NCBI GenBank assembly: GCA_014529385.2
Contig: CM043952.1
Coordinates: forward strand, 69,321,370 to 69,385,369
Source: Adiantum capillus-veneris
Lineage: Eukaryota; Streptophyta; Polypodiopsida; Polypodiales; Pteridaceae
Reading direction: 5' to 3'
DNA: 64,000 nt
This document shows, in pieces, positions 19,077 to 31,548 of the stretch. The notes below the pieces were generated by a model. That model was not told the DNA's origin and searched no databases. It worked only from the letters and a program-made list of their open reading frames with translations. Each line of letters starts with the position of its first letter. Position 1 is the first letter of the stretch. The translations under genes were made by a program, and so were the position numbers.

Positions 19077-20559
19077 TGATGCATGGTTTTTAGGACCCCT
19101 TCTGAAGATGCAATAAAGACACAGTCACTTGTTGGGGAGATGAGGATACTCTAGTCCAAGGGATCTCGAAAGAGAAGAAAAATCTACTTCACAAGCACCA
19201 AAGAGTAAAAAGTGCCATGGATAGAAGATACGTGGGAACGAGCTCTTATGCATGCCTACAACCCATATCTTACAGAATAGCCCATTCTAGGTGTGAATTT
19301 CTAGTGAAATTTACACGAGGATGTTCGTGTGGACTCACAGCACAGCATACTCCGTTTTCACTTTTTTACCGACACTAAATATTTTTTACCACAGTAAATA
19401 TTTTTTACCTACAGTAAATATTTTTCACCTACATGGTAAATACAAATCACTTTTTACCTACAGTAACTTTTTTTACCCATGGTAAATATTTTTTACTGCA
19501 CCATAAGTATTTGGTAGGTAACAGTTCACTGTTACTAGAAGTAGTGATTGGGCATCAACAATGCAGTTACAGGAGGAGAAAAGGGGAAAATCTTATGGTA
19601 AAGGTGAGTCAACAGGGATAAAGACTTTTGAGTTGAAAAGAGACATGCTGATTTTTTCAAAGAACACATGTCAAAAGAAGCCATGGTTGAGGATTTTTTG
19701 AGAATTTGATATTCAGGAGGACCCAGCAGGTCCCCCCCTGACATGTGCAGAACCTCCAGTTTCAATAGCCACCTTACCTGCTCTTAAATGCTGGTCAAGG
19801 CCTTATCCCCATGTGTCACAATCAGAAAAATCAGCATTTATCCTCCCCTCTCACATCACTCTAGAGAATATCTTGATGGTGACATATCAGGTGACCTCAA
19901 TCTGTTGACCACCCTAAGCAAAAAGTAACCCCAATCAGCGGATTTAAGCATGTTTATCCCTAATCCTAAACCCTCTCAAAAACCTATATAAGGAGGCCTT
20001 CTCTCACTCGAAACGAACACTTCACCCCCTTCACCAAGCAATGAAGCTATGACGACATTGCTCACAACGAGGAGCTATGGATGGAGCTCTACTCTCTCTC
20101 CCTCTAGTATGCTACATTACTAGCCCTAAAACCTAAATAAGGAGTCTTCTCTCATGCTCCATGGCCACCATCCTCGCCATCATTCTCTAAGGTATTGATG
20201 TGTTGCTAGTAGGATCATACCTACTTGCTGGGTTGATTGTTTTTGACAAGGGATTATGCCATCCTTGGCTTGATTCTCTATATCCTTGTTATGTATGATC
20301 AGATGCCGTTGTATTGTTAAGCTGATGTCTTGTGTATATATATGCTACATAAGGTCCCTAAGCTTCGTTTCTATGTGTTTTGCCATATGTTTTGATGCCA
20401 TCATAATGCCAGAAGTCTCACTTGCCTATGTGCACTATGTGTGAGGTCCCTAAACCTCTTAATTTAGGGTGGTGCCCCCTTTGTTTTGTTCTTTGCTTGT
20501 TTGCATGAGGCGTGGTTTGTGGAGTGTGCACGAGTGCACTGCTCTTTTTCCCGCCATCA
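19077..20559 (+). repeat. Gypsy A 3' LTR
   Basis: 1483 bp, nearly identical to the 5' LTR. It lacks 'acagaggccacccggtt' near the end. TATA is at 19985-19993. Confidence 0.93.
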
Positions 20560-20623
20560 GGACCATAATATTTTTTTTTCTCAATCTCTTTAAAGTAAAG
20601 TATAGATAGTTGCGAATGGTCTT

Positions 20624-20800
<177 letters not shown>

Positions 20801-21382
20801 AATGAAACAAAAATAACTTTTTCTCACTCAAGCTGTTGGATATATCTTTTGGGATTGTTCCTATGACGTTAAAGTTTTTTTTCTTCTTCTCTCTAGATAT
20901 TCAATTGTTGAAGACTTAGCGTGTAGCTTTAACGTCTGTGTAAATGGTTCCTACACCCTTAAACATTTGCTCTCTCTTTCTCTCTTTCCTCATCTTTTGG
21001 TCATGTAATTCATTGGGCATTGAAAAATTGTCATCTCTCTCTCTCTCTCTCTCTCTCATTTTTATAGGCACCCTTGCGTGTCAAAAGTTAGAAAATTCAT
21101 AGATTTTTAAGCATGACCCACATGTTAACTCTTAAAAATAAAAATGACAAAATATCTCAAAATTGGTAAAAGGTTCGTCAATTGGGCAATCTCTCTCTCC
21201 ATTTGGTGTACCAATGTGAGGGTTGGTTTTTGTCGAGCATTTTATCCATCTTCTATGGCTGAAAGATGTTAGCTTCCCTTTTAAGAATACAATATAATGC
21301 CAAGAAAACCATAATTTCTTTGAAATTTGAAAGGCTTGAAGGATACCCTTGGTGAGACGGAGTCCCTTTGAGGCTGACGATA

Positions 21383-21383
21383 A

Positions 21384-21466
<83 letters not shown>
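21383..21466. repeat. (CT)n-(CA)n microsatellite
   Basis: (CT)n at 21383-21422 followed directly by (CA)n. It has the same order as at 20624. Confidence 0.95.
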
Positions 21467-21469
<3 letters not shown>

Positions 21470-22161
21470 AAAGTCATAAAATCTAATATCTAACCAACCC
21501 AAGTGATTTTTTCATATTAAACTTGATCATCTAATGTGGGAGAATAAACGGGAACAAAGGTTAGAATATAGACATGTGCTTATGGATCTGTCTCAACACG
21601 GGGCCAAGGTTAAAGGGGTCCAAATGAGAGATGGTATGTTAAAGAGCATGCTACCTAATGGAGCTGAGAGACCTTAGGGTTAGCTTCATTAAAGACCTCC
21701 AAAAGTTAGTGTTAAAAATCCCTTTGACCTTAGGCAAGGTATGGTTGACCTTGAGGTGGGAATCCTACCCAAGCATGAGGTGCTTGGCATGCTTGCTAAC
21801 TAAGGTGATTAAGGTGTTTGTGGGAACCTTGCCCAAGATCGAGGTTCTTCTCATGCTTAAATGACTAAGGTTCTTGAAGTGTTTAATTCAAACATGATCT
21901 CTCAAGAGGCATAAATGATTTTCATGCTTAAAATGACTAAGGTGCTTGAAGTGTTCAATTCAAACATGATATCTTAAAAAACATAAAAGAAACATGTCAA
22001 GATCCTCCCCATTTGGCTCTCATGATATGCTTGAATACTATTGGATAGGCTTAAAAGAGGTCCAAAGAGAATTTAGATGCATAGAAATAAATATTTGAGT
22101 TCTTTCTTTCAAAGAGGAAAAAGAGGACACATGTCCAAATGATATAATTAAATAATATAAA

Positions 22162-22193
<32 letters not shown>

Positions 22194-23178
22194 GGGTGTA
22201 CCAAGCATGAGAGGGGGTATACTCTCCCACACACACACACACTCTCTCTCTCATTGTGTGAAGTGCAAAGTGCAAGAGCTCCATCTCCTTCTCCAAGCTT
22301 GTTGAGAGCCTACACCAAATCCAACCAAGAGCCATGCTTCAATGCTTAAGCTTGCCATCTTCTTCATCTTTGTTACTATGCTATTATGATATGCTAAGCA
22401 AGAAGAGTGATGATAAGTGAAGAACTATTTCTTTCTTTTATGAATGATTCTTCTTCCTCTGCCCTACCCTCATTCCCTGCTAGCTCTCTCCACCTTCGAA
22501 GGTGTTTGAGGCCTTGGGACTGAGGCTTGGGATAGTTAATGCTTTTTGCAAAGTTTATGTTATGCTCGTGATGCATGAAGCTTTCCATCTTCAGTGCATC
22601 ACCTAGGTCACAAGGAACACAATTATTGTATTATACGAAGTCTCTCTTGATGGGAGAATCTATAATACAAACGCCTTTTGGAGGTGGGACCGGCTCCAAG
22701 TAAATTCGGTCCTCAACTATTGTCGTGTTCTCTAATACTCTCTCTTGCAAAAGTATTGTTCATGCCAAGTTAATTAAGTACTATGTTTATGTTGCTACCA
22801 TAAATAAAGTTCACCCTCCATGTTCTCAAAGTAATCTAGCAAAAATACTCACTCTAATTCTCTTTATTCCGCTATTGTCAACCAATAAGTAGCGTATTAA
22901 TGGGAATGTGATCTATTATCGATTTTGTTGAGCCCACTATTTGGGATATGGTACACCTCTGCATGCGACTTTACCATTATTGAGCCATAAGAAGTCCAAA
23001 AGGAGCTAGCCCTCGGAAATCCTGCAATATTAGATCCACTCCATTACTCTCTATAATTAACCAATTCGAGCCGTGAGTGTAGATACTTAAGCGCTGATTT
23101 TCAAAGGCTAAGAGGAGTAGTAACTAAGGTTCTGAATTGCCAAAGAATACACTAAGTAAACACATAAGTATAATTAGC

Positions 23179-24316
23179 ATGGCTAACAATAACCAAGAGA
23201 TTAGAATGAACATTGATAACTTTGATTTTGCACATGAAGGCGCTAATGATGATGCCCCCATGTTTTTCAATTATCTTGTTACTAGGTTGTAGCAAGCTAT
23301 GGGAAACCCTGCTGTGCAAGCCAAAGTTACTCAACAACTTTGTGCTTATGGGATTTCTCTTCCTCTCCAAGAGGAGAGAGAGCTTATGAGGCCTCTTGAT
23401 GAGACCCCCAAAACAAGACTATCTCCCATACGAGAGGAGGAATCCAAAGAACAAGAAAGTAATGAATCCCTAAGTTCCTCTGAAGATGTGGCTCCATGAA
23501 GATGACAGTATAGACGATCGCCAACTCCTCAAACGATCGACACACAGTCCTTCTCCTCCTCACTCCAAAAGGGAAGAGAGGAAACAAAGGAAGAAAAGGT
23601 CAGGAAAGAGGTCACCCTCTTCTCCTTCTTCACCTTCCTCCTCTTCCGACGAAAGCTATGGCTATTCTTCTAGACAATACAAGAGGGGAGAACATTACAA
23701 ATCATACCCTGCATGACGAAGGTCACAAAAGCTCAAGAAGTTCAAAGAGGGAGGAAAGAGTATCTCTTTCTCACCTATGATGGAACCTTTGGTGCCACCG
23801 ACAAAGTATTGGCCTTCATCCAACAATTTGATGCGGCCTTTGGAGACAAGGGCTTCACTGAGTCCTCCAAGCTACACCCTGTAGCTATGCACCTCCAGAA
23901 ATTGGCTTGTCAATGGTGGGCTAGACTTCTTGACAACTAAAAATCAATTCGTTGCAAGCGATGCAAAGGAAAAAGTACTTACCGAATGGTGCAGTTTGAA
24001 GCTTCTCTCCCATGAGTCTATTCACAAATATGTGGAAAAGTTTTGGGGTTTACATCTCAAGGCTACTGTCTTCCAAAAGATAGACTTTGCCAAGAAAAAG
24101 CAACAATTTTGTGCAGGATTACCTGAAGAAATGGTCGAGTATATCAACTCCCAACGGCCTGGTTCTATCATCGAAGTAATCCACCACACCATGGTTGCTT
24201 CCCGCATCAATTTCCAACAAGGGGCTAGATGGAATGTCAAGCCCATGGAAAGAAAAGACAAAAGTGATGCAAAGGGGAAAGCCAATGCCCAAAATTCTTC
24301 CCAAGGCAATTCCAAT

Positions 24317-24373
<57 letters not shown>

Positions 24374-24600
24374 CGGTCCAAGGATAAGGGAGTTTACAAA
24401 GGTAAAAAAACAATCGGTCCAAGGATAAGGGAGTTTACAAAGGTAAAAAAACACTCATGAAGAGCTTGAAGCTTTTCGCAAGGACCATACATGTTTTAAG
24501 TGTGGGTAGCAAGGACATGGCTATCGTTCTTGCCCTAAGAGAAATTCCCACAGTGAGACTTCTAGAGCTTCCACCATCAAAGCTCCAAAAGAGGATTCTC
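23179..24600 (+). pseudogene. Gypsy B1 gag, decayed
   Basis: It starts with ATG 23179 (MANNNQE), homologous to Gypsy B2 (MANNSKE at 56093). An in-frame TAG occurs after ~37 residues, and later frames shift. A conserved Gag block (TFGATDKVLAFIQQFDAAFG) lies in 23713-23940, and the following block (ESIHKYVEKFWGLHLKA, then QQFCAGLPEEM) lies in 23930-24460. A (CAA)n run encodes poly-Asn. The zinc-knuckle region is displaced by a 41 bp tandem duplication at 24371-24452 and is no longer readable as CCHC. It is non-functional. Confidence 0.8.
24311..24370 (+). repeat. (CAA)n microsatellite within gag
   Basis: About 20 CAA/AAC triplets, in frame with gag as poly-Asn. The corresponding place in Gypsy B2 (about 54740) lacks the expansion. 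It is followed at once by the 41 bp tandem duplication. Confidence 0.9.
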
Positions 24601-24601
24601 A

Positions 24602-25318
24602 TTGCAAAGGATCACCTCTCTCCTATGCTTGGGAAATGTAAGGGAACATGATGCCTTCATCTTGTTTGACCCTCGCTCTACTCACAACTTCATATCAACG
24701 GAGGTGGCCACCAAGTTGGGCATTCAAGCTTTTACAATGGGAGATATTGTAACTATTGACACAACTTTCAAGGGACAACAAGCCTCCGTTACTCCCTTGA
24801 TTGGGAAGTTGAGGCTTCATGTCCAAAGCAGAATGTCGAAAAAGAAGATTTTTTCATCTCTTCTCTCCAACATGAGGATGCTATCCTAGGGGCACCATGG
24901 TTTGAGGATGCTATCCTAGGGGCGCCATGGTTCAATTGCATGGCTACCAACATGAAGTTCCATGAAAGGAGAATCTCCTTCATCGACAGTGGAAAGAGCA
25001 TGTATATAGATGCTAATGAGTCTGGTTGTACTATATACCACTTGTAAATTCACCGGCTTTTGATAAGTCTATGAAAAGCTCGATTTCTGCGTACATGATT
25101 TTTGTCAAAGAATTTACTGATGGCGCTAATGATTTATCAAATGAAAATGGTAGGAATCAAGAAGAGGTAGGCTTGTCTACTTTTCTAAATGGATTCCAAG
25201 ATGTTTTTATCGATGATATCCCTATGGACTTACCTCCAAAACAAGGGGATGATGACCATCGAATTGAGCTCCCACCAGGAAGCTCACCGAGTATCAAGCC
25301 TCCTTATCGAGTTTCCTA
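24602..25318 (+). pseudogene. Gypsy B1 protease and linker
   Basis: The retropepsin block reads 'FDPRSTHNFIS' where B2 has 'FDPGSTHNFIS', so the active-site Gly is Arg. A 30 bp tandem duplication (24874-24903 and 24904-24933) doubles the 'EDAILGAPWF' block. The linker before RT (LNGFQDVFIDDIPMDLPP, then 'IELPPGSSP') is in 25026-25319. Confidence 0.75.
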
Positions 25319-25319
25319 G

Positions 25320-26075
25320 AGATCATAAGGAAAGTACAAGAATTGGTAGACAAAGGGATGGTGAGGCCTAGCTCCTCTCCCTTTTGTTCTCTAGTACTTT
25401 TAGAACAAAAGAAAGATGGTACATACCGTATGTTGTAGACTATCGAGGACTAAACCATATCACTATATCAAAAATAGATTTCCTGTGCCTCAGGTAGAAG
25501 GTGTGTTTGATAAGCTACAAGGATCTACCTACTTCAATAAGATTGACCTTAATGGTGGCTATCATCAAATAAGGATAGTGGATAAAGATATCCTAAAGAC
25601 CATGTTTTGTACAACGTTGGTCTTTATGAATATCTAGTCATGCCTTTTGGCTTGACCAATGTACCAGCCACATTCAATCGTTTGACGGAGAAAATAATTA
25701 GATCCTACCTCAAGTTCACCGGAGTGTTCTTTGATGACATCATCATCTACTCCAAGTCCTGGAGGAACACAAGCAACATCTCCAAGTGATTTTTCAAGCA
25801 TCGAGGGAGAACAAGTTTTTTCTCAACCAAAAGAAAAGAAAATTTTTCCTTCAAGAGATTCAATACTTAGGTCATATTATCTCTCAAGATGGTATCCGTA
25901 TGGATCCATCGAAGTTAGAGGTAATAAAAGCATGGCCTAATCCAAGGAATCTACATAATCTAAGAAGCTTTATTGGTATGTGTGCATACTTTTGATGCTT
26001 CATAGCAAAATTTTCTCAAATAGCAGGACCATTACATGACTTAACAAAGAAGAACATTAAGTATTCATCGATTGC
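25320..26075 (+). pseudogene. Gypsy B1 reverse transcriptase
   Basis: RT blocks in two or three frames: 'YFNKIDLNGGYHQIRI' (catalytic Asp of motif A retained), '[18 protein letters not shown]' (motif B), '[11 protein letters not shown]' (motif C Asp pair) and 'LRSFIGMCAYF' connecting to RNase H. Frameshifts occur near 25610 and 25780 and a stop at ~25995. It is homologous to B2 at 53202-53807. Confidence 0.85.
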
Positions 26076-26079
26076 TAAA

Positions 26080-26500
26080 GTGAAAAATGCTTTTGACAAG
26101 CTCAAAGAGAAGCTTACCTCTCAACCAATCCTCATGCTTCCAGATCTCTCAAAACCATTTGAGGTCCAATGTGATGCTTGTGGTAATTGCCTTCAAGCAG
26201 TCTTGCTTCAAGAAGGGCATTCCATAGCATATGAGAGCCGAAGTCTCAATACGGATGAACGGGCCTTGGGAATTTATGAAAAAGAGCTTTTAGCTGTTCT
26301 ACATGCCTTAGACACATAGAAGCACTATTTATTGGGGACTCCATTCATTTTACGAACATACCACCAAAGTCTCAAGTACTTCATGACGCAAACCAGGCTT
26401 TCTGACAAACAAATGAGGTGAGAAAATTTTCTTTTGTAATTTTATTTTCATATTGCTCATGTTTCTGATAAGCACAATCACGACGACCAAAAGTTAATAC
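26080..26500 (+). pseudogene. Gypsy B1 RNase H
   Basis: 'FEVQCDACGNCLQAVLLQE' and 'YEKELLAVLHAL' identify the gypsy RNase H (catalytic Asp and Glu visible). It is interrupted by a TAG after 'LDT' (26317-26319) and by further damage downstream. Confidence 0.8.
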
Positions 26501-26689
26501 AGTGTCTATAGAAACTCACAATGATCTATCTTCTACGATATATGAGTATGCTAATGACCCTAACTTTAAAGATGTAATGCCAGCCCTTGCTTTGGGGAAG
26601 AAAGAGGAACCATTCACCTTGTAGGATGGTTATCTTATCCACGGCAATAGGCTATGTGTTACCCACTCCCTTCGTGAGAAATTCATGTA

Positions 26690-27774
26690 TGAATCCCATT
26701 CTCCTCCCTATGCAGGGCATAGAGACATTCAGCCTACTCTTTGAGGAGTAGAGATGTACTTCTATTGGCCTACCATGAAAGTGGACATACAAGAGTATGT
26801 TTCAAAATCTATGGTATGCCAAAAGACTATGATAGAGGGAAGACCTGGATTACTTCAGCCATTGCAATCCCTAATTCACCATGGGAGAGTATATCCATGG
26901 ATTTTATCTTTGGATCACCCAAGTCTATCCATGGGAATATGAGAATATGGACGAATAGTCGACAGGTTTAGCAAGCAAAGACACTTTATTCTTGTCAAAA
27001 AGACTATTAAGGCACACCAAATGGAAACCCTGTTCATATCTCATATTTTCAAACACCATGGATTACCAACATTCATCGTGTCACATAGAGACTCCTAGAA
27101 TGAGAAGTAATTTGGAAAGGTCTCTTTGAAAATATAGGTGCAAGATCGAATTTCTCTTTGGCCTATCACCCAACCTATCACCCACAAACAGATGGCCAAA
27201 CTGAGATAGCCAATCTTACGATACTCGATCTACTAAAGACTTATGTTATAGAAGTAGATCAATGCTCACAATGGGAGAAGTACTTACCCTTGTAGAGTAT
27301 GCGTACAATAATACTATCCATACTACTATGGAAAAAGCACATTTTGAGATCATAGAGGGAAGAACTAAAAGTCCCTTGCTACTTAAAGTACATGGGAAGA
27401 TCTTCGCTGCTCATGAGTATAGCCATGACCTACAAGAATCTTTTCAAAAGGTTAATGAGGCTATATCCATCTCTGCCAACAAGAACAGAAGGGCCTTAAT
27501 GCTCAAAGAAAATGATTGTGTCTTACTTAAGTTTCCCAAGGCTCGATTGAGGAAAATGACGGGCAAAAATCCTACGAGCCATGAAAAGTATTATGCTAAA
27601 CTAGCAAAAAGATACTATGGTCCTTTTCAAACCTTGAAGCCAATCAATGACATGGCTTATCAACTTAAGTTGCCCAACCATTGGCTCATACACAATGCTT
27701 TTCATGTACAAATTTCACAAAACCTTTTCTCTTTAGGAGCAATTACTGAATATCCAATACTCTTTAACTGTTGA
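26690..27774 (+). pseudogene. Gypsy B1 integrase, broken
   Basis: The zinc-domain remnant (YFYWPTMKVDIQEYV, then a Cys pair) is in 26754-26942. The first catalytic region 'SMDFIFGSPKS' follows in another frame. The third part of the core and the C-terminal region (YAYNNTIHTTMEKAHFEI, then '[11 protein letters not shown]' and 'LPNHWLIHNAFHV') are in 27262-27774. The similarity ends at about 27774, where minus-strand elements begin. Several frameshifts and stops are present. Confidence 0.8.
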
Positions 27775-27775
27775 A

Positions 27776-28777
27776 TCAAAGCAACATTAGCACCTGTCTT
27801 ATCTTTGTTTTTCTTATCAAGAGTCTTTTTCTTTTTCTTCTGTCCTCCTCATCAGATGAATTCTCTGAATCAGATTTGGAAGAAAAAGTTGTACGTGAAC
27901 CAGAACCAGATTCAGAATCCTTGCTTCCTCTTTTATTAGACTTGGTCATGCCAAGCCTTTTCTCAACTCTGGATGCAGCCTGTACCAAGTTATTTAAACC
28001 ACCTGCAATATCAATACTGGCCACAACATTCTTAAGACCACTCCTTAAACCTTTCAAAAAATAGCCAGCTAACATCTCATCAGTAGGTCGTTCGTTACCC
28101 TGTAATCGTTTATCAAAAATCCTGAATTTTTGAGCAAAATCCTCTACAAGCATGGTACCTTGTTTGATACAACGCATCTTTCTTAAAATGTCTATAGGAT
28201 TTTTCTCCTTTCTGAACATTTGTAAAAAGGATTCTCTAAGTGCATTGTAAGTAGGAAAGTGAGCCATACCATATTGGCTAAACCAACTCATCGCCTTACC
28301 TTCCAATGTAGCTGCAAATTGCTGTAATTTGATAGGATCCGTGTACATCACATGATATCCACTAGCTTGCCATCTCGTTTCACATTGCACCACGTGACAA
28401 TCCACACCTTCCTTAGAATTTCCTCTGAACTTTGCTGATTTATTATGTGGATTAGGAGGTGACTGGGACATGGGGATAGGATTTGGGATTCTTGTAGGTC
28501 TTTACCTGTTAGAAACCCTCAATGGGTCAAAGTCGAGTTGTCTTCTACTTCTCGCAGGTCTTCGTGTCAAGAGTAACACCCCAAAAAACTGCCTCACTAC
28601 CCTTTCCTCTGTTGCGCCAGAACTCTTCGCACCAGAATTTAACAACGGTTCTTCAGGTTGTGGATCAATTCCATCATCATCAGTAACAACATCATAATGA
28701 AATGGATCTATGTTGTCTGCTTTTGATTGAGCCCTCGTATAATATATACAAGAGAATATCCTATCCCTCTCGGACAT
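27776..28777 (-). pseudogene. Gypsy D Gag with one nonsense codon
   Basis: ATG 28777 (MSERDRIF) opens a frame broken by one TAA near 28503 and continuing as 28471-27776 in the same frame. The second part has Retrotrans_gag features ('LQQFAATLEGKAMSWFSQY', 'YNALRESFLQMFRKE', 'VEDFAQKFRIF', 'GYFLKGLRSGLKN') and a charged Ser/Lys/Arg-rich tail. The start lies 25 bases downstream of a primer-binding-site-like TGGTATCGTGCT. Its pol is missing; the similarity ends at the junction with Gypsy B1 at 27775. I infer D inserted into Gypsy C and was later truncated. Confidence 0.7.
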
Positions 28778-28802
28778 GCATCATCCTCAAACAACATCCA
28801 TA

Positions 28803-28814
28803 AGCACGATACCA
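28803..28814 (-). other. Gypsy D primer-binding site
   Basis: Minus-strand TGGTATCGTGCT, sharing TGGTATC with the initiator tRNA-Met type, 25 bases before the gag ATG. Confidence 0.5.
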
Positions 28815-29276
28815 GAAACTACTTACAACCTTAGAAAAGAGGACATAACCTACAAGATCGCCAAATATGTTCTGGTTCATCAACACAGAGAAAATTGAAC
28901 TAAAGTATTACCCTTAACCTCTCATAACTCAAAACTACACTTAGATACAAGAAGTAATACAAAGATGAAATATAATAGAGAAAGAATATAACTCAAAACA
29001 GAACTAGGATCCACTCTATTCATCAAGAAAAGAACTACAACCTCAACCCGTTTTAGTCGGCTTCATACATGCACAGGGTGAGCTTATAAGCCTGCTTCAC
29101 CTAAATGTGGTTATAACAACCTCAGTCTTGGAATACAAATAACTGTTAAATATCCGATTTACTACAATCTGACTGACCATAATCTGATCTATTACAATCC
29201 AACAAAGCATATCCAATTGACTATCAAACTACATCCGATTGACCAACAAAATGACATACTAGTGTGCCCCTCAACA
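28815..29276 (-). repeat. Probable Gypsy D 5' LTR
   Basis: It is bounded at one side by the primer-binding site and at the other by 'cccctcaaca', which on the minus strand reads TGTTGAGGGGCACAC, a typical LTR start. Only one copy is in the window and the inner end is not a clear CA, so the limits are tentative. Confidence 0.45.
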
Positions 29277-29312
29277 GCCCCAAAGCTCCCTTTTTACTTG
29301 TGGGTATGCTCT

Positions 29313-29732
29313 CTACCGAGCACTTAATACTTTTGCACCAAATATGATAGCATATCTTTTTCCCTCCTCGTCATCTTGTCTAATAGCCCACCCAATACCC
29401 GTGGTACTCATGTCAACCATCACAATGATTGGATTTCCTCTTTTATAGTCTGCTTTCCTTAATGTAATAGCCTCTTGTAACATCTTCTTCAGTTTTCGAA
29501 TAGCCTTTGAGTGTTCTTTCCAAGAAAAAATTTGTCCCTTTCTGAGCAATTGGTATAACATCTTTGTAACATGTGCAAAATGGGGTAACCATATCAGGTA
29601 GAAAACACACGCACCTAAAAATCTTTGCACTTCTGTAATTGAATTGCATGTCTCTTTGATCTTTTGAATAGCATCCACTTTCACAAGGCTGGGTCTTCTA
29701 TCAGATGATCCACATAGGTGTCCCATAATCAA
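29313..29732 (-). pseudogene. Gypsy C RT connection and RNase H
   Basis: 'SITEVQRFLGACVFYLIWLPHF', 'FSWKEHSKAIRKLKK' and 'NPIIVMVDMSTTGIGWAI' correspond to the end of a gypsy RT and the start of RNase H. Integrase is missing because Gypsy D begins at 29276. Confidence 0.75.
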
Positions 29733-29823
29733 GATTTCTTATTCTCCAAACATAGACTTCTGGCCTGAGAGTGTAAGGTTGACCTCTTCAAGCCTTGATA
29801 ATATCCTGTCAAGGCATGGTAAC

Positions 29824-30372
29824 CTAAAGAATGAAATCCCGCAACACTTTATTCATCCCATTCATCATGTGAGCAAGTGAATTGGTTGCACCCTGTGGCA
29901 ATGTACACATTCTTACTAATCCCAAAGGAGTACACATGGTTGTTAGATCCCTGCTTTCCATAGCTAGTTGAAACTGATCAGAGCCTGAATACAAGCCCCC
30001 CAAGGAATAGATAGCTCTTCCTACAAAAGCCTCTGCAAAATCATCAACCACTGGACCTGTTCCCACATTTTTGATAGTTACCTTGTTTACCAGCTGCATA
30101 TCCTATATGAACCTCAATGTACCATTCTTCTTGGGAACCATAAACTACCTGTTAGAGTAAGGAGCATAGGAGGGCTCCAAAATGCCCATCTTAATCTTCT
30201 CATTCAGCAAATAAACCAACTTAAAAAGATGAGCCTTTGGAACTGGAATAGGCCGTAAATTCCAAGGCAAATGTGGAACAATAAATATTACCATGGAAGC
30301 TACAACACTAGGATCAATGCAACCAATCTCACATGGTTGGAAAGCAGAAGCCTTCCCATGCTTTTTAAACAT
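29824..30372 (-). pseudogene. Gypsy C reverse transcriptase
   Basis: 30145-30372 has the RT entry ('RPIPVPKAHLFKLVYLLNE', 'GILEPSYAPYSN'). 29824-30099 has a motif A/B region 'YSGSDQFQLAMESRDLTT', 'TPLGLVRMCTLPQGATNS'. The 'SRDLTT...TPLG...LPQGATNS' block resembles a Ty3 lineage distinct from the Tekay/Del-like block in B (PFGLTNAPATF). The YxDD region is not readable in either ORF. It is split by stops and a frameshift. Confidence 0.7.
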
Positions 30373-30396
30373 TTCTCAAACACATTCTATCTCTTC

Positions 30397-31146
30397 TTAA
30401 TTTAGAAAATCTGCATCACCAATCTTTAATTCCTGTAGAGTTTCAAATGAGTGCCCAATTTTACCTGGATTTTGGAGGATAATTTGCTGAGATGCTTTCT
30501 CCATAACTGTATCACTCTTTTTTGGCAATGAAATGGCCACTGGTCTGACCTTCTTTGCCACTATTTTGTATTTTGTATTCACTTGGACACCTTCTGCATC
30601 TAGCTCTTCTTTGAATTGCAAAATAAAATCATACATGTTAAGAGATTTTACCTTAACCATATTAATCCCAGTTTGATCATTAGATCGTATGACTATATCC
30701 AATTCTCCCATTGTATCCACAAATGCGTATTCTTCAAAAATACATGAAATTGCTTCATCTGGGTCTAGTATTTCGGACATTGCAAACATATTTCCTCTCC
30801 CATTTGCACAAGTCATTGAACTTTTTGTAAGATACGGAACCCTTTGAAGCCAATCCCAGAAATCATGAAGAAAAAGTCTCTCTGTAGACATCTATTGTCA
30901 GCAAGAACTTCTCCTCCAAAGCACCATCGTAGTCCCGCTTTACAATGGCACTTGGAAAAAATCTTGGAAACCCCTGTTCTCTTTGAATACTTTTGTCAAC
31001 TTTGGTAATGGATGATCTCTTAAGGTATCCCCGTTCCTAGCATGATCCACACAAAAAATTGGAAATTGAACTTCTTTCTTACCATCATGACTTCTGATTC
31101 TAGCATACACAGATCCATCATCCAAAACCTTGGTTTCCATCCTCAC
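30397..31146 (-). pseudogene. Gypsy C region between protease and RT
   Basis: Two ORFs (30397-30891, 30940-31146) in the expected order between protease and RT. No named domain. The first has 'AKKVRPVAISLPKKSD', which resembles the stretch just before an RT. Confidence 0.5.
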
Positions 31147-31233
31147 TGCCGTAATGTAAGGCTACCCTAAGATGACTGGGTATGAAGAGTGGTCCTGTAC
31201 AAAAAATTTGTTCATTGCTTACATCCCCTATGG

Positions 31234-31416
31234 TTATTTCAACATTAGGAAATGAAAATCCCCCGACTGTGCATTGGCAGCTCGAGTATGCCACACATGT
31301 TCCACATCAACATGCCACTTTCCTTTCAAGAATAAGCTCTTTGACATAAGGTTCACTTCTGACCCATGATCTACCAATGCAACAACTGGATCCTCTGAAT
31401 CACCTACCTTTACCAA
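31234..31416 (-). pseudogene. Gypsy C retropepsin fragment
   Basis: 'VVALVDHGSEVNLMSKSLF' aligns with the retropepsin active-site loop, with D-H-G-S-E in place of D-S/T-G-A. The surrounding frame is short and broken. Confidence 0.65.
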
Positions 31417-31548
31417 AGTTTCAATAGTAGCCTTGGCCCAATGATTTCGTGTAAAATGCCTGTGAGGTACATCTTCTCCATACTCATCTTCATGAAATCT
31501 AACATGCTTTACCCGTCTTGGAAGCTCATCGTTGTTGACTATGATTCC

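Larger units (their letters stand above)
13206..20559 (+). mobile_element. Gypsy A: complete but pol-deleted LTR retrotransposon
   Basis: 7.35 kb element with perfect target duplications GGACC (13201-13205 and 20560-20564). The LTRs start TGATGCATGG and end CCGCCATCA, with an inverted TGATG/CATCA terminus. The primer-binding site is at 14710 and a polypurine tract is at 19061-19070. Inside are a broken pre-gag ORF region, gag with a zinc knuckle, a retropepsin region and the protease-to-RT linker. RT, RNase H and integrase are absent, replaced by ~1 kb of unrecognised sequence. The LTRs differ mainly by one ~17 bp indel. The copy therefore moved recently although it lacks its own RT and integrase. 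Confidence 0.93.
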
